This document shows, one piece after another, positions 26,857 to 35,250 of a stretch of DNA of 64,000 nt. Source of the DNA: Salana multivorans (GTDB taxonomy: Bacteria > Actinomycetota > Actinomycetes > Actinomycetales > Beutenbergiaceae); NCBI RefSeq assembly GCF_003751805.1, contig NZ_RKHQ01000001.1:558001-622000 (forward strand). Direction: 5' to 3'. How positions within the stretch are numbered: the first letter of the stretch is position 1; each line of letters starts with the position of its first letter. Below the pieces are notes generated by a model that made no database searches, was not told the origin of the DNA, and worked only from the letters and a program-made list of their open reading frames with translations. Both the position numbers and the translations under genes were made by a program.

Positions 26857-28035
26857 GTGCGTGTACCCGTTGACGTGTGGGAAGACCTGGCGGCCGAGGT
26901 CATCGGCACCAGCCGGGGTGACGGTCTGGAGGTCATCGCCTGGCGCGGTTCGAGTCCCCCTCTCCGACTCGACGTCGTCTCGTGGGCCATCTCGTCGGCG
27001 GATCGGGCGATCCCCGACCAGCTGACCCTCACGGTCGACGACCGGGACGGCCTCCTCACACCGTGGGGCCTATCGGACACCCTGGCGCCGTTCGGCTCAC
27101 GGGTCTCCGTCGCCTGGGTGAGCGGTAGCACCGGCCTTCGCGTGCCCTGGGGAGTCTTTCGGCTCCGCAAGGCGGACCCGCGGACGCAGTGGCTCGTCGC
27201 CAAGGACGGGATCCGGCGGATCCACGGCGGCGGACAGGTCCGCCTCACGGCCGACTCCGACCCTCAGTGCACGGCCGATCGGTGCCGTCTCGACGCGGAC
27301 GTGCCGTCGAGCACGTCGCGTCTCGGGGAGGTGCGCCGTCTCATGAACCTCATCGGGATGAGCGTCGACGTCCAGGGCGTCGCGGACAAGCCGTGCCCGT
27401 CGGGGTTGGTGTACGACGACGGCCGCCTGGACGCGGTGCGTGACCACCTCGTCCAGCTCGACGCGGCCCAACGGATGGGACCGGACGGATCCCTCCAGAT
27501 CGTGCCGACGGTCATGGACCCCGTCTGGACCATCGAGGGCGGCGACGAGGGGGCGCTCATCGGGATCGAGACCTCCCTGTCCGACAGGGACGTCTACAAC
27601 GGCGTCACGTCGCGAGCCGAGATCAGCTCCGGTGGCACGCGCTCCCAGATCGTCGGGCGGGCGCGGATCTCCACCGGTCCCCTGGCCTGGGACGGCCCGT
27701 TCGGACCACAGCCCCTCTTCCACCAGTCGGCGGCGACCTCCCAGGCGGGCGCCGCCGCCGATGCGGAGGCACTTCTGACCAGCCGTCAGACCCAGGGTGA
27801 GGTCGAGATCGACGTCGAGTGTCTCTTCCATCCTGGCATCCAGATCCACGACTGGGTGGGCGTCGTCGCGCCGACCGTCGGGAGCGACGAGTCGCTCTCC
27901 GGTCGCGTCGTCGGCATCTCCGCGTCGTCCATCTCCGGGGGCGGTGCCACCCCGAGCAAGCACATGTCCCTGGTCGTGGCCGTCCCGAGCGACCGGCTGG
28001 AGACCATCGCGCACCGGGTAGCCCTCCATGGGTAG
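26857..28035 (+). CDS. Tail-tip/hub protein (DUF5047-like)
   Basis: About 392 residues, third after the tape measure. The content (DVVSWAISSADRAIPDQLTL, GLLTPWGLSDTLAPFGSRV) resembles actinophage minor tail or hub proteins. Several in-frame GTG codons (26845, 26848, 26851, 26857) compete; AGGTGG at 26843-26848 best serves GTG 26857. The 3' end overlaps the next gene by 8 bases. Role as tail-tip hub is inferred from position. Confidence 0.75.
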   Translation: MRVPVDVWEDLAAEVIGTSRGDGLEVIAWRGSSPPLRLDVVSWAISSADRAIPDQLTLTVDDRDGLLTPWGLSDTLAPFGSRVSVAWVSGSTGLRVPWGVFRLRKADPRTQWLVAKDGIRRIHGGGQVRLTADSDPQCTADRCRLDADVPSSTSRLGEVRRLMNLIGMSVDVQGVADKPCPSGLVYDDGRLDAVRDHLVQLDAAQRMGPDGSLQIVPTVMDPVWTIEGGDEGALIGIETSLSDRDVYNGVTSRAEISSGGTRSQIVGRARISTGPLAWDGPFGPQPLFHQSAATSQAGAAADAEALLTSRQTQGEVEIDVECLFHPGIQIHDWVGVVAPTVGSDESLSGRVVGISASSISGGGATPSKHMSLVVAVPSDRLETIAHRVALHG

Positions 28036-28954
28036 CCCGGCGCAGGTGCCGTGGGACCTGACCCTCGGAACCGTTCAGGCGCGCGAGGACTCGACCCTGG
28101 CAGTCAACGTCGCCGGCGTCCTGCTGGATCCGCTGTGGCTCGGGGCCTACATCCCGACCGCGGGGGACTCCGTCGTCGTCATCGTCCGCGCCGGTTCGGC
28201 CTACGTGCTCGGTCACGCGCACGTCGGGGCACGTCCGCTCACGGGCACGATCACGGGAGCCGCACTCGGGGGCCTCGTGCCGGTCACCACCGCCACGGGC
28301 GTGCTGCGATGCCGCTACGTCGGGACACCTCCGGCGACCGGCTCTCTCGTCCGGCTCGACTGGGCGGGTGCGACACCGTGGATCTGGCCGCTCGCCGCGG
28401 TCGCGTCCTCGGAGTCGGAGTCCGACGGGTCGGGACCGACGCCGCCACCGCCGCCACCGCCTCCGCCCCGAACGGGCGAGAACGAGTTCGCGGCGGTGGA
28501 GTCCTCGACCTACGGCACCGCGTCCGGCTGGCGGCGCTACGGCGACAGCGTGCGCCAGTGGCGCTACTCGTCTGAGGTGCCGTCGACGGGAGCCTGGTTC
28601 TACGGGTCCAGACCCACCGCGCTCCGCGGGAAGACGATCACGCAGGCCCGGGTGTACGTCCCGGCCCGCGTTCGTGTCGGTTCCTACAACACCCCGCTCG
28701 CGATCAACCTCTACCGACACACCAGCAGCACCCGCCCCTCCGGCGACGTCACCCGCGTCGCCGGGCCCCACTCCGTCACCATTGCGCCGATCGACCAGTG
28801 GAGCGGCGGGTGGCTCGAGATCCCGGCTGCCTGGGGGCAGTCCATCGTCGACGGCGGTGGCGGGATCAGCATCTCCGGCGCCCCCTACCTGGGGGTCGTC
28901 GGCATCACCAACGACCCCCGGTCCGGGGCCCTGTCACTTGCCTGGACCACCTAA
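28028..28954 (+). CDS. Minor tail protein with polyproline hinge
   Basis: 308 residues. The N-terminal beta-rich part (about 1-135, OB-like, VIVRAGSAYVLGHAHVG) is joined by a run of nine prolines (about 140-148) to a C-terminal beta domain (about 155-308, ITQARVYVPARVRVGSYNTP and SISGAPYLGVVGI). The hinge and modular C-terminus suggest a tail-fibre or receptor-reaching role. ATG 28028 lies within the end of the hub gene. Confidence 0.75.
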   Translation: MGSPAQVPWDLTLGTVQAREDSTLAVNVAGVLLDPLWLGAYIPTAGDSVVVIVRAGSAYVLGHAHVGARPLTGTITGAALGGLVPVTTATGVLRCRYVGTPPATGSLVRLDWAGATPWIWPLAAVASSESESDGSGPTPPPPPPPPPRTGENEFAAVESSTYGTASGWRRYGDSVRQWRYSSEVPSTGAWFYGSRPTALRGKTITQARVYVPARVRVGSYNTPLAINLYRHTSSTRPSGDVTRVAGPHSVTIAPIDQWSGGWLEIPAAWGQSIVDGGGGISISGAPYLGVVGITNDPRSGALSLAWTT

Positions 28955-28977
28955 GACCACCTAAGGAGAACAACCCC

Positions 28978-29625
28978 ATGGCCCTCAACGACATCAACCT
29001 GCGGGTCCCGCTCGACTCCGACACCTTCGATCCATCCGGCGACATGCGCAAGCTGGCGTCGTCGATCGGGGGATCGAGCATCGTCCCCGTCGCGAACACC
29101 GTCGGTCGCGACGCGCTCGTGGCCGGCCTGGGGTGGACCCCGACGCCGACCCGGCCGCTGTACGTGCACCGCGCCAACGCGGCCACGGGATGGGAGATCG
29201 AGCTCACGACCAACGGCACGACCTGGCGAAGCCTCTACAACAACTGGAGCGGCGACGGGTTCGCGACCGCAGCATCCGGCTGGTCTCTCGAGCCGACGCT
29301 CAACTCCGTCATCTATCGGCGCGCGGGATGGATCTGGGGCTCACTTCGTGCACGACGCACCGCTGGCGTCATCAGCCCCGACGCCAACGGCGTCTTCGCG
29401 ACGGTCGAGATCGCCACGATCAACTCCGCATGGGCACCGCAGTACCTCCATCCGGCACCGATCGTCTTCCGTCACACCTCGGGCGGTGTTCGGGGCGGCA
29501 TGGGTCGTGTCTGGCCCACGGGCCGCGTCGAGATCGTCCAGGGGCCTCCCGGCTCCTCGATCCAGACCTACGGCACCGCGGGTGAGTACAGCGTCAACGT
29601 TCTTCTCAACTATCCGGAGCCGTAG
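28978..29625 (+). CDS. Tail fibre/receptor-binding-like protein
   Basis: 215 residues from ATG 28978 (GGAG 9 bases upstream). The N-terminus (MALNDINLRVPLDSDTFD) is a likely attachment segment. The rest is beta-rich with repeated short aromatic motifs (GWEIELTTNGTTWRSLY, GWIWGSLRARRTAGV), like C-terminal domains of siphophage fibres. It is the last structural gene and so the most likely host-range determinant. A 10-bp tandem repeat GACCACCTAA lies at 28945-28964, across the previous stop. Confidence 0.7.
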   Translation: MALNDINLRVPLDSDTFDPSGDMRKLASSIGGSSIVPVANTVGRDALVAGLGWTPTPTRPLYVHRANAATGWEIELTTNGTTWRSLYNNWSGDGFATAASGWSLEPTLNSVIYRRAGWIWGSLRARRTAGVISPDANGVFATVEIATINSAWAPQYLHPAPIVFRHTSGGVRGGMGRVWPTGRVEIVQGPPGSSIQTYGTAGEYSVNVLLNYPEP

Positions 29626-29638
29626 ACGGCCCTTCGTC

Positions 29639-29666
29639 GGCCCCCGCGTCATCCGGCGCGGGGGCC
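29639..29666 (+). terminator. Hairpin between fibre and lysis genes
   Basis: Perfect 10-bp stem GGCCCCCGCG / CGCGGGGGCC with an 8-nt loop and no T-run, 14 bases past the fibre stop. Separates structural from lysis genes. Confidence 0.6.
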
Positions 29667-29688
29667 CCGCCATGTCCGAGGAGGCACC

Positions 29689-29760
29689 GTGACCCCACCG
29701 ATCCGGTTCCGTCCCCCGGGGGGCGGAACGACGAGCACGCACGGGGACGAGCTGACGTGA
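29689..29760 (+). CDS. 23-residue peptide coupled to the endolysin
   Basis: GTG 29689 has an excellent site (GAGGAGG, 4-base spacer). The frame encodes MTPPIRFRPPGGGTTSTHGD and ends in a TGA that overlaps the endolysin GTG (GTGA). The ribosome site belongs to this frame rather than to the endolysin, so it looks like a real translated leader that couples lysin translation. No family known. Confidence 0.5.
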   Translation: MTPPIRFRPPGGGTTSTHGDELT

Positions 29761-31043
29761 CCGTCACGACGCCCAACGGGTGGGCCGTCGTTCCCGACTA
29801 CGGCGACCCCGCGCTGGGGACCCTCGGTGCGGTCGCCGGCCGAGGGAACGTCCGCGCCGGCGACGTCGCGGCCGTGCTGGCCGCGTTCTGCGAGGACTTC
29901 GCGCGCGAGGTCGAGCCGATCGTGACGGCCGACTCGTGGGGGTATGCGCCACGTCGCCAGCACGGCTCGACCCGCTGGTCCAACCACGCCTCGGGGACGG
30001 CGATCGACATCAACGCCTCCCGCCACCCCGAGTTCCGCTCGACCTACACCGCGGCCCAGAGGGCGGCGATCCGCGCACTCCTGGTCCGCTACCCCGTCCT
30101 GCGGTGGGGCGGGGACTGGCCACCGTCCGAGCTCGACGAGATGCACGTCGAGATCCGGGTCGCCCCGACGGCACTCACCGCATTCGCCGCGACCCTGGGA
30201 GGGACCACCATGGCAGCACCTCGCATGACCAGCCCCGCCCAGGGACACGTCTCGAGTCGCTACGGCTCGCGGTCGGGTGGCTTCCACGCCGGGCTCGACA
30301 TCGCCGGGGGCGGTCTCCCCCGCGTCGTCCGCGCAGCATTCGCCGGCACCGTCGAGCGGATCGTCCGGGGACGTCGCCCCGGTCAGCCTGCGTCGACCGG
30401 CCCCGTGCTCGCACCGGGCCGGTCCGGGAACGGCATCGTCGTCCGCAACCCGGACGGGGAACGCCAGCTCTACGGTCACGTCACGGTCGACGCCGGGCTC
30501 AGGGTCGGCGACACGGTCGATGTCGGCGACCGCTCGGGCGTCACCGACCTGTCGGGGATCACGACCGGCTACCACCTGCACTTCGAGGTGTGGAACGCAC
30601 ACGGCAGGACACGCGACCCCGAGATCGACTTCCGCGCCTTCGGCGTCACTCCCGGCTCGGCGCCGTACGTCCCACCTGGCACGCCGACTCCGTCGGCTCC
30701 CACGACGTCGCTCCCGACGACGTCGGCAGACGAAGCCCAACACCTCGCGTGGCAGCAGCGCCAGAACCGATGGGGACGCGCGGGTCTGGTCGAGGACGGC
30801 ATCGACGGGCCAAAGTCGCAGCGCTGGCGCGCGTGGGTCCGCCAGCTCCAGACCGCCCTCAACCGGTGGAAGGCCGTGAGACCACAGCTCCTCGTCGACG
30901 GGGACTACGCCTCCGCAACGGATCGCGCCGTCTACCAGGCGCAGAAGGCGAACCCGACACACTTCGGCCCGAGACCGGACCGCGTCGTCGGCCCATACAC
31001 GATCGTCGCCCTCGGCATCCCCGCGAAGCCAGATGTGGGCTGA
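29757..31043 (+). CDS. Endolysin with M15 and M23 peptidase domains
   Basis: 428 residues. Residues about 1-140: M15 (VanY/D-Ala-D-Ala carboxypeptidase-like) domain with SNHASGTAIDIN (H77, D84) and MHVEI (H130). About 158-300: M23/LytM domain with HAGLD (H177, D181) and HLHFE (H273, H275). A Pro/Thr linker precedes a C-terminal peptidoglycan-binding-like domain (VRQLQTALNRW...DGDYASATDRAVYQAQ, about 360-405). All zinc ligands are present, so both domains could cut cell-wall peptides. Position before the holin supports release of particles by lysis; a tail-associated lysin is the alternative. Confidence 0.9.
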   Translation: MTVTTPNGWAVVPDYGDPALGTLGAVAGRGNVRAGDVAAVLAAFCEDFAREVEPIVTADSWGYAPRRQHGSTRWSNHASGTAIDINASRHPEFRSTYTAAQRAAIRALLVRYPVLRWGGDWPPSELDEMHVEIRVAPTALTAFAATLGGTTMAAPRMTSPAQGHVSSRYGSRSGGFHAGLDIAGGGLPRVVRAAFAGTVERIVRGRRPGQPASTGPVLAPGRSGNGIVVRNPDGERQLYGHVTVDAGLRVGDTVDVGDRSGVTDLSGITTGYHLHFEVWNAHGRTRDPEIDFRAFGVTPGSAPYVPPGTPTPSAPTTSLPTTSADEAQHLAWQQRQNRWGRAGLVEDGIDGPKSQRWRAWVRQLQTALNRWKAVRPQLLVDGDYASATDRAVYQAQKANPTHFGPRPDRVVGPYTIVALGIPAKPDVG

Positions 31044-31046
31044 CCC

Positions 31047-31337
31047 GTGCTGGTCTCGATCGTCGTGGCGTGCGTGTCGACGGCCGGCATGATCGTCGCC
31101 GCCGTCATCGCCGCCACGGCATCCCGCCGCTCCCAGGCCGCCGTGCTCGCGCTGGAGGTCCGCAAGACCGACCACGCCAGGATCACGGCCCTGGAGACCC
31201 GCGTCGACAGCCTCGAGGCCCGGCGACGCGACGATGCCGTGCTGATCCGCCAGCTCGGCGACTTCATCGACGCTCTCGAAGCCCACATCTGGGCCGGCAA
31301 GCCACCCCCGCCGCCGCCACGCCCCGACGGCATCTGA
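31047..31337 (+). CDS. Membrane coiled-coil protein of the lysis module
   Basis: 96 residues: N-terminal transmembrane helix (SIVVACVSTAGMIVAAVIAA), then a coiled coil (about 34-80, ALETRVDSLEARR) and a proline-rich end. Similar small membrane proteins sit beside holins in actinophages (DUF2746-like). May assist lysis. Starts 3 bases after the endolysin stop. Confidence 0.7.
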   Translation: MLVSIVVACVSTAGMIVAAVIAATASRRSQAAVLALEVRKTDHARITALETRVDSLEARRRDDAVLIRQLGDFIDALEAHIWAGKPPPPPPRPDGI

Positions 31338-31393
31338 TCCTCGGACCACCCGGTTCAGAGCATCGTCCATCCGACCAGAAACGTGGAGATCCC

Positions 31394-31819
31394 GTGCTCA
31401 TCGACATCCTCCCGGCTGGCGTGCGCCAGCCTCTCTATATCGTCTACGCCGTCCTCGGCATCGTCCTCGGCTCGATCGACATCGCGACGGACGCGATCTG
31501 GGTTGCGAGCGCGCTGTCCATCTACGCCTATGTCGGCGCCGCCGTCGGCCTCGTCGCGGCCGCGAACACGATCCCGGTCGGTGCTCACGCCGCGCCCGGG
31601 CCGGGCCACGTCACCTCGCGCCCCGCGGAGGACGACCTTCGGGACGCGCTTCTCGACGTCCTCACCTCTTCCGCCCTGGCGCGGCTCGTGATCGACCCCG
31701 CGACCGGCGAGCCGTACATCGATCCGACCGAGCTCGCCGTGTCCGTCGCCCACGAGCTTCGACACGCCGGTCCGTCGTGGCTCCCCGGTACCGTCTCGCC
31801 GAGGGTCGACCCGTTCTGA
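31394..31819 (+). CDS. Holin-like protein
   Basis: 141 residues with two transmembrane segments (LYIVYAVLGIVLGSIDIA and SIYAYVGAAVGLVAAAN) and a hydrophilic C-terminal half, as in actinophage holins that permeabilise the membrane for the endolysin. GTG 31394 is preceded by GTGGAGATCCC. The end (TGATG) overlaps the next start. Confidence 0.8.
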   Translation: MLIDILPAGVRQPLYIVYAVLGIVLGSIDIATDAIWVASALSIYAYVGAAVGLVAAANTIPVGAHAAPGPGHVTSRPAEDDLRDALLDVLTSSALARLVIDPATGEPYIDPTELAVSVAHELRHAGPSWLPGTVSPRVDPF

Positions 31820-32094
31820 TGGCGTCGCGCCGACCGCGGTGGGACGACCCGGACGAGTGGACGTGCGACGCATGCGAGAGCGCCTACCGCAGCCGCGCGG
31901 CGGCCCGGGCCTGCTGCGACGACGACGGGGACGGCTGGCGCCCGCCGCGACGACGGACGCCAGCCGCCGCGGCCGACCTGCTCCTGGCCCCCGGGAGACG
32001 TCACGCGCGGTCGACCGTCCCGGACGGGTGGAGCCCCCTGTCGGATTCGAACCGACGACCTGCTGTTTACAAGACAGCTGCTCTGGCCAGCTGA
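31819..32094 (+). CDS. Small Cys-rich protein running into antisense tRNA
   Basis: ATG 31819 overlaps the holin stop. The first about 45 residues look genuine (PDEWTCDACESAY followed by AAARACCDDD, a possible zinc knuckle), but the last about 22 residues are the antisense of tRNA-Thr (the telltale LSDSNRR). The natural C-terminus was probably lost when the cluster joined the tRNA gene. Real translation is uncertain. Confidence 0.45.
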   Translation: MASRRPRWDDPDEWTCDACESAYRSRAAARACCDDDGDGWRPPRRRTPAAAADLLLAPGRRHARSTVPDGWSPLSDSNRRPAVYKTAALAS

Positions 32095-32105
32095 GCTAAG
32101 GAGGC
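32029..32105 (-). tRNA. tRNA-Thr (anticodon UGU)
   Basis: 77 nt including an encoded CCA. Acceptor GCCTCCT pairs with AGGGGGC (one G-U); the anticodon loop CTTGTAA gives UGU; the T-arm is GGTTCGAATCC. A good -10 (TATGAT) lies at 32116-32121 on the reverse strand. The 3' end faces the phage-tail cluster, the usual orientation at a tRNA integration site. Confidence 0.97.
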
Positions 32106-32207
32106 GGGCGCCGCCATCATAGGCGGGCGCCGACCCCGCCGGGAACGGCCCCGGCCCGGCGCGAGGCGCGTCGGACGGAGGCCGGTCCCGGCGGACGGGT
32201 CGGGCGG

Positions 32208-33002
32208 TCAGTCGCCGATCGAGACGCCCTGGTCCTTGAGCCAGGTCGCCAGCTCGCCCTGCGTGTAGTACGCGACCTGCTCGACCTTCTTGCCGTTGAA
32301 CAGGACGGTCGGGGTGCCGCCGACACCGTCGCGCTTGGCCTGCTGCGTCGCCACGCCCACCCACTCGGTGTAGGTGCCGGCGGCGAACGTGTCGGCGACC
32401 TCCTGCGGCACGCCGGCGGTGACCGCGATCGACGCGATCTCCTCGTCGGTCAGGCCGGTGGAGTTCTCCTCGGGCTGGTTGGCGAACATGCCCTCGACGA
32501 ACGCGACGAAGTGCTCGGGCGACTCGCTCGCCACGGTCGCGGCGGCGTTGGCCGCCCGCGTCGAGAACGCGGTGCCGGAGGAGAGGCCGTCGAGGTTCGA
32601 CATCACGTGGTAGGTCACGTTGAGCCCACCGCTGGCCCGCAGGTCGTCGAGGTCGGTGGCGTTCGCGGCCTCGAAGTCGCCGCAGTAGGGGCACATGAAG
32701 TCGAGGTAGACCTGGAGGTTCTTGCCCCCACCGGTCTTCTCCCCGGCCGTGCCGGTCGCGCCGACGACGATGCCGCCGTGGTTGTCGGCGTTCGCCGGCT
32801 TCGCGCCGGCGAAGTCGTCGAGCAGCGTCTTCTTCGACTCCTGGAAGATGAAGACGCCGACGACGGCCACCAGGGCGACGATGCCGACGAGGACGCCGAT
32901 GAGGATGTTGCGGCTGCGCCGCTCGCGGGCCGCCTGCTCCTGGCGGAGCTTCTCGGCCTTGGTGCGCGCCGCCTGGCGGCGCTCCTCGCGTGATGCGGTC
33001 AT
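32208..33002 (-). CDS. DsbA-family thioredoxin-like protein, membrane-anchored
   Basis: 264 residues. Basic coiled N-terminus (about 1-30), one transmembrane helix (NILIGVLVGIVALVAVVGVF, about 32-51), then an extracytoplasmic thioredoxin-fold domain with CPYC (C104, C107) and the cis-Pro loop GGTPTV. Likely a thiol oxidant or isomerase for exported proteins, of the DsbA/MdbA type common in actinobacteria. A redox partner (VKOR/DsbB) is not in the window. Confidence 0.92.
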   Translation of the reverse strand: MTASREERRQAARTKAEKLRQEQAARERRSRNILIGVLVGIVALVAVVGVFIFQESKKTLLDDFAGAKPANADNHGGIVVGATGTAGEKTGGGKNLQVYLDFMCPYCGDFEAANATDLDDLRASGGLNVTYHVMSNLDGLSSGTAFSTRAANAAATVASESPEHFVAFVEGMFANQPEENSTGLTDEEIASIAVTAGVPQEVADTFAAGTYTEWVGVATQQAKRDGVGGTPTVLFNGKKVEQVAYYTQGELATWLKDQGVSIGD

Positions 33003-33149
33003 GGGATGTTCCTTCGCTGAGTTCGTGGTCCCGGTATCGACGACGCGGCGAGTGCCGCGCGGTCGAGGCGCGCCGGCCCGGGAGAGGTGCGCGCGGACGG
33101 AGCCGAGGCGGACGCGCCGACAGGACGAGCTGCGGCGACGCGACCTCGG

Positions 33150-33608
33150 TCAGGCGAGGGCGGGAGGCCCGCGACGCGGGACGGCGGCGTCGAGCACCCG
33201 CTCGAGCACCGGGACGACCCGGCTCGACGCGAGCGCGCGACGCAACCGGGACGAGATCGAGAACAGGCCGCGGGGCGCGCGCCGCCACGGGGTGACGGCG
33301 TCAACCAGGCGGGAGATCAGCCCGGCGAGACGCGCGAGCACCGAGCCGAGCCCGGCGAGCGCCGCGAGCGACGCGAGGCCGGCGCCGAGCGTCACCAGGC
33401 AGATCGTCCCGACGACGACGAGCGCGCCGTCGCCGAGCGCCTGGCCGCTGGTGCACGCCGAGTCGGGCCGCAGGAGCAGCAGCTCGGCGCCGAGCAGCGG
33501 CGACCCGACCGGCACGCAGGCGCGAACCTCGACCGCTCCGCTCACGGCGGCCACCCACAGCGGCAGCGTGAGGAGAGCGGCGAGCAGCGCCGTCGGCCTC
33601 CGGGTCAT
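33150..33608 (-). CDS. Hypothetical membrane protein
   Basis: 152 residues with an N-terminal hydrophobic segment (signal or TM1), a short loop with two Cys (C31 and the Cys in DSACTSG) and a longer hydrophobic stretch (ALVVVGTICLVTLGAGLASL), then a basic helical C-terminus. No domain recognised. Monocistronic in appearance. Confidence 0.65.
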   Translation of the reverse strand: MTRRPTALLAALLTLPLWVAAVSGAVEVRACVPVGSPLLGAELLLLRPDSACTSGQALGDGALVVVGTICLVTLGAGLASLAALAGLGSVLARLAGLISRLVDAVTPWRRAPRGLFSISSRLRRALASSRVVPVLERVLDAAVPRRGPPALA

Positions 33609-33659
33609 CGGCTCAGTGTAGGGGACCGACCGCCGCGCGGCCCGCCGACCGACCCGGCC

Positions 33660-35195
33660 TCAGAACCCCTGCGCGAGCCGGTAGTACGCCTGGTTCCAGC
33701 GCAGCTCGTTCTTGAGTCCGCGGATCGTGGTGTCGGCGTCGATCAGCACGAGCTCCATCCGGGCGATCTCGGCGAAGTCCGTGAACGCCTCGGCCCCGAC
33801 GGCCGTCGACATGACCGTGTGGTGCGCGCCGCCGGCCGTCAGCCACGCCTCGGCCGACACCTTGAAGCTGGGCTCCGGGACCCAGACCGCGCGGGCGACC
33901 GGGAGGTTGGGCAGCTCGGCGTCGGGCGGCACGACCTCGACGACGTTCGCGACGAGGCGGAACCGCTCGCGCAGGTCGGACATGGCCACGACGATGGCCG
34001 CGCCCGGGTCCGTGTCGAACACGAGCCGGACCGGGTCCTCCTTGCCGCCGATGCCGAGCGCGTGCACCTCGAGCCGGGGCCGGGACGTCGTGAGCGACGG
34101 GCAGACCTCGAGCATGTGCGCACCGAGGATCTTCTGCCGCCCCTCGCTCAGCTCGTAGGTGTAGTCCTCCATGAGCGAGGCGCCGCCGGGCAGCCCGTGC
34201 CCCATCACCTTGGCCGCGCGGATGAGGATGGCCGTCTTCCAGTCACCCTCGGCGCCGAAGCCGTAGCCCTCGGCCATGAGCCGCTGCACCGCGAGGCCGG
34301 GGAGCTGCTTGAGCTCGCCGAGGTCCTCGAAGGAGGTGGTGAACGCGCTGAACCCGCCCTCGACCAGGAACGCCCGCAGCGCCGCCTCGATCGCGGCGCC
34401 GTCGCGCAGGGACTGGTGCCGCTCACCGCCGGGACGCAGCTCCTCGGCGACGTCGTACGCGTCGAGGTACTCGGCGACGAGCGCGTCGACCTCGGCGTCC
34501 GTCACCTCGGCGACGCGGGCCGCGAGCTCGTTGACGCCCCACGTGTTGACCTGGACGCCGAGCACCCGCTCGGCCTCCGTCTTGTCGCCCTCGGTGACGG
34601 CGACGAACCGCATGTTGTCGCCGAACCGGGCGAGCCGCAGGCCGCGCACGTGCGCCCAGGCCGTCGCCGCGCGGGCCCAGGTGCCGATGCTCTCCCGGAC
34701 GTCGGCCGAGCTGACGTGCCCCACGACCGTCTTGCGAGGCGCCCCGAGCCGGGTCGCGATGTAGGCGAACTCGCGGTCACCGTGCGCCGCCTGGTTCGTG
34801 TTCATGAAGTCCATGTCGATCTCGGCCCACGGCAGCTCGACGTTCGCCTGCGTGTGCAGGTGCAGGAACGGCTTGCGCAGCGCGTCGAGGCCGGTGATCC
34901 ACATCTTCGCCGGCGAGAACGTGTGCATCCAGGCGATGACGCCGACGACCGCGTCGTTCGCGTTCGCCTCGTTCGCGATGGCGCGGATCGCCTCCGTGTC
35001 GGTGAGCAGCTCCTTGAACACGACCCGGACCGGGATCTCCCCCGCCGCATCGAGCTGCGCGACGATCTCGCGCGAGTTGGCCGCGACCTCCTCGAGCGTC
35101 TCCGGGCCGTAGAGGTGCTGGCTGCCGGTGACGAACCAGATCTCGCGACCGGAGAACGGGTCGGCCGACGTGGGGTTGGTGGGCGGGACGGTCAT
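33660..35195 (-). CDS. araA: L-arabinose isomerase
   Basis: Converts L-arabinose to L-ribulose in the cytosol. 511 residues, typical for AraA. The start [14 protein letters not shown] at ATG 35195 follows GAGGAG. Family stretches [42 protein letters not shown] (metal/active-site Glu) and MEDYTYEL are present. Last gene of araB-araD-araA on the minus strand, with a 55-base gap to araD. Confidence 0.98.
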   Translation of the reverse strand: MTVPPTNPTSADPFSGREIWFVTGSQHLYGPETLEEVAANSREIVAQLDAAGEIPVRVVFKELLTDTEAIRAIANEANANDAVVGVIAWMHTFSPAKMWITGLDALRKPFLHLHTQANVELPWAEIDMDFMNTNQAAHGDREFAYIATRLGAPRKTVVGHVSSADVRESIGTWARAATAWAHVRGLRLARFGDNMRFVAVTEGDKTEAERVLGVQVNTWGVNELAARVAEVTDAEVDALVAEYLDAYDVAEELRPGGERHQSLRDGAAIEAALRAFLVEGGFSAFTTSFEDLGELKQLPGLAVQRLMAEGYGFGAEGDWKTAILIRAAKVMGHGLPGGASLMEDYTYELSEGRQKILGAHMLEVCPSLTTSRPRLEVHALGIGGKEDPVRLVFDTDPGAAIVVAMSDLRERFRLVANVVEVVPPDAELPNLPVARAVWVPEPSFKVSAEAWLTAGGAHHTVMSTAVGAEAFTDFAEIARMELVLIDADTTIRGLKNELRWNQAYYRLAQGF

Positions 35196-35250
35196 GTCGG
35201 ACTCCTCGGAGGGTCGGGCTCGGGCTGGTGGGTCGGACGCGGCGCGGGCG

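Larger units (their letters stand above)
17505..32028. mobile_element. Phage-tail cluster: candidate non-contractile (F-type) tailocin
   Basis: A 14.5-kb block between a gene remnant and the 3' end of tRNA-Thr(UGU). It has a lysogeny-style divergent switch (XRE repressor, ImmA protease, DUF3263 / Cro-like), a DNA-binding protein, a full siphophage-type tail module in canonical order, then endolysin and holin. Missing are terminase, portal, capsid, head-tail connectors, sheath, integrase and replication genes. Nothing in the tail or lysis genes is frameshifted or interrupted, except the expected chaperone frameshift. Intact tail plus lysis and absent head fit a tailocin better than random prophage decay. 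No tail-terminator protein was recognised, which is a gap in the case. Confidence 0.75.

Noticed and set aside
31777-31818. Earlier start for the small Cys-rich frame
   Set aside because: That segment is inside the holin gene in another frame; the TGATG overlap at 31819 is more natural.
17505-32028. Complete inducible prophage
   Set aside because: No head, packaging, replication or integrase genes in 14.5 kb, and the neighbouring genes on both sides are ordinary chromosome.
17505-32028. Contractile (R-type) tailocin or extracellular contractile injection system
   Set aside because: No sheath, baseplate wedge or AAA+ ATPase of the eCIS type; the tail gene order is siphophage-like.
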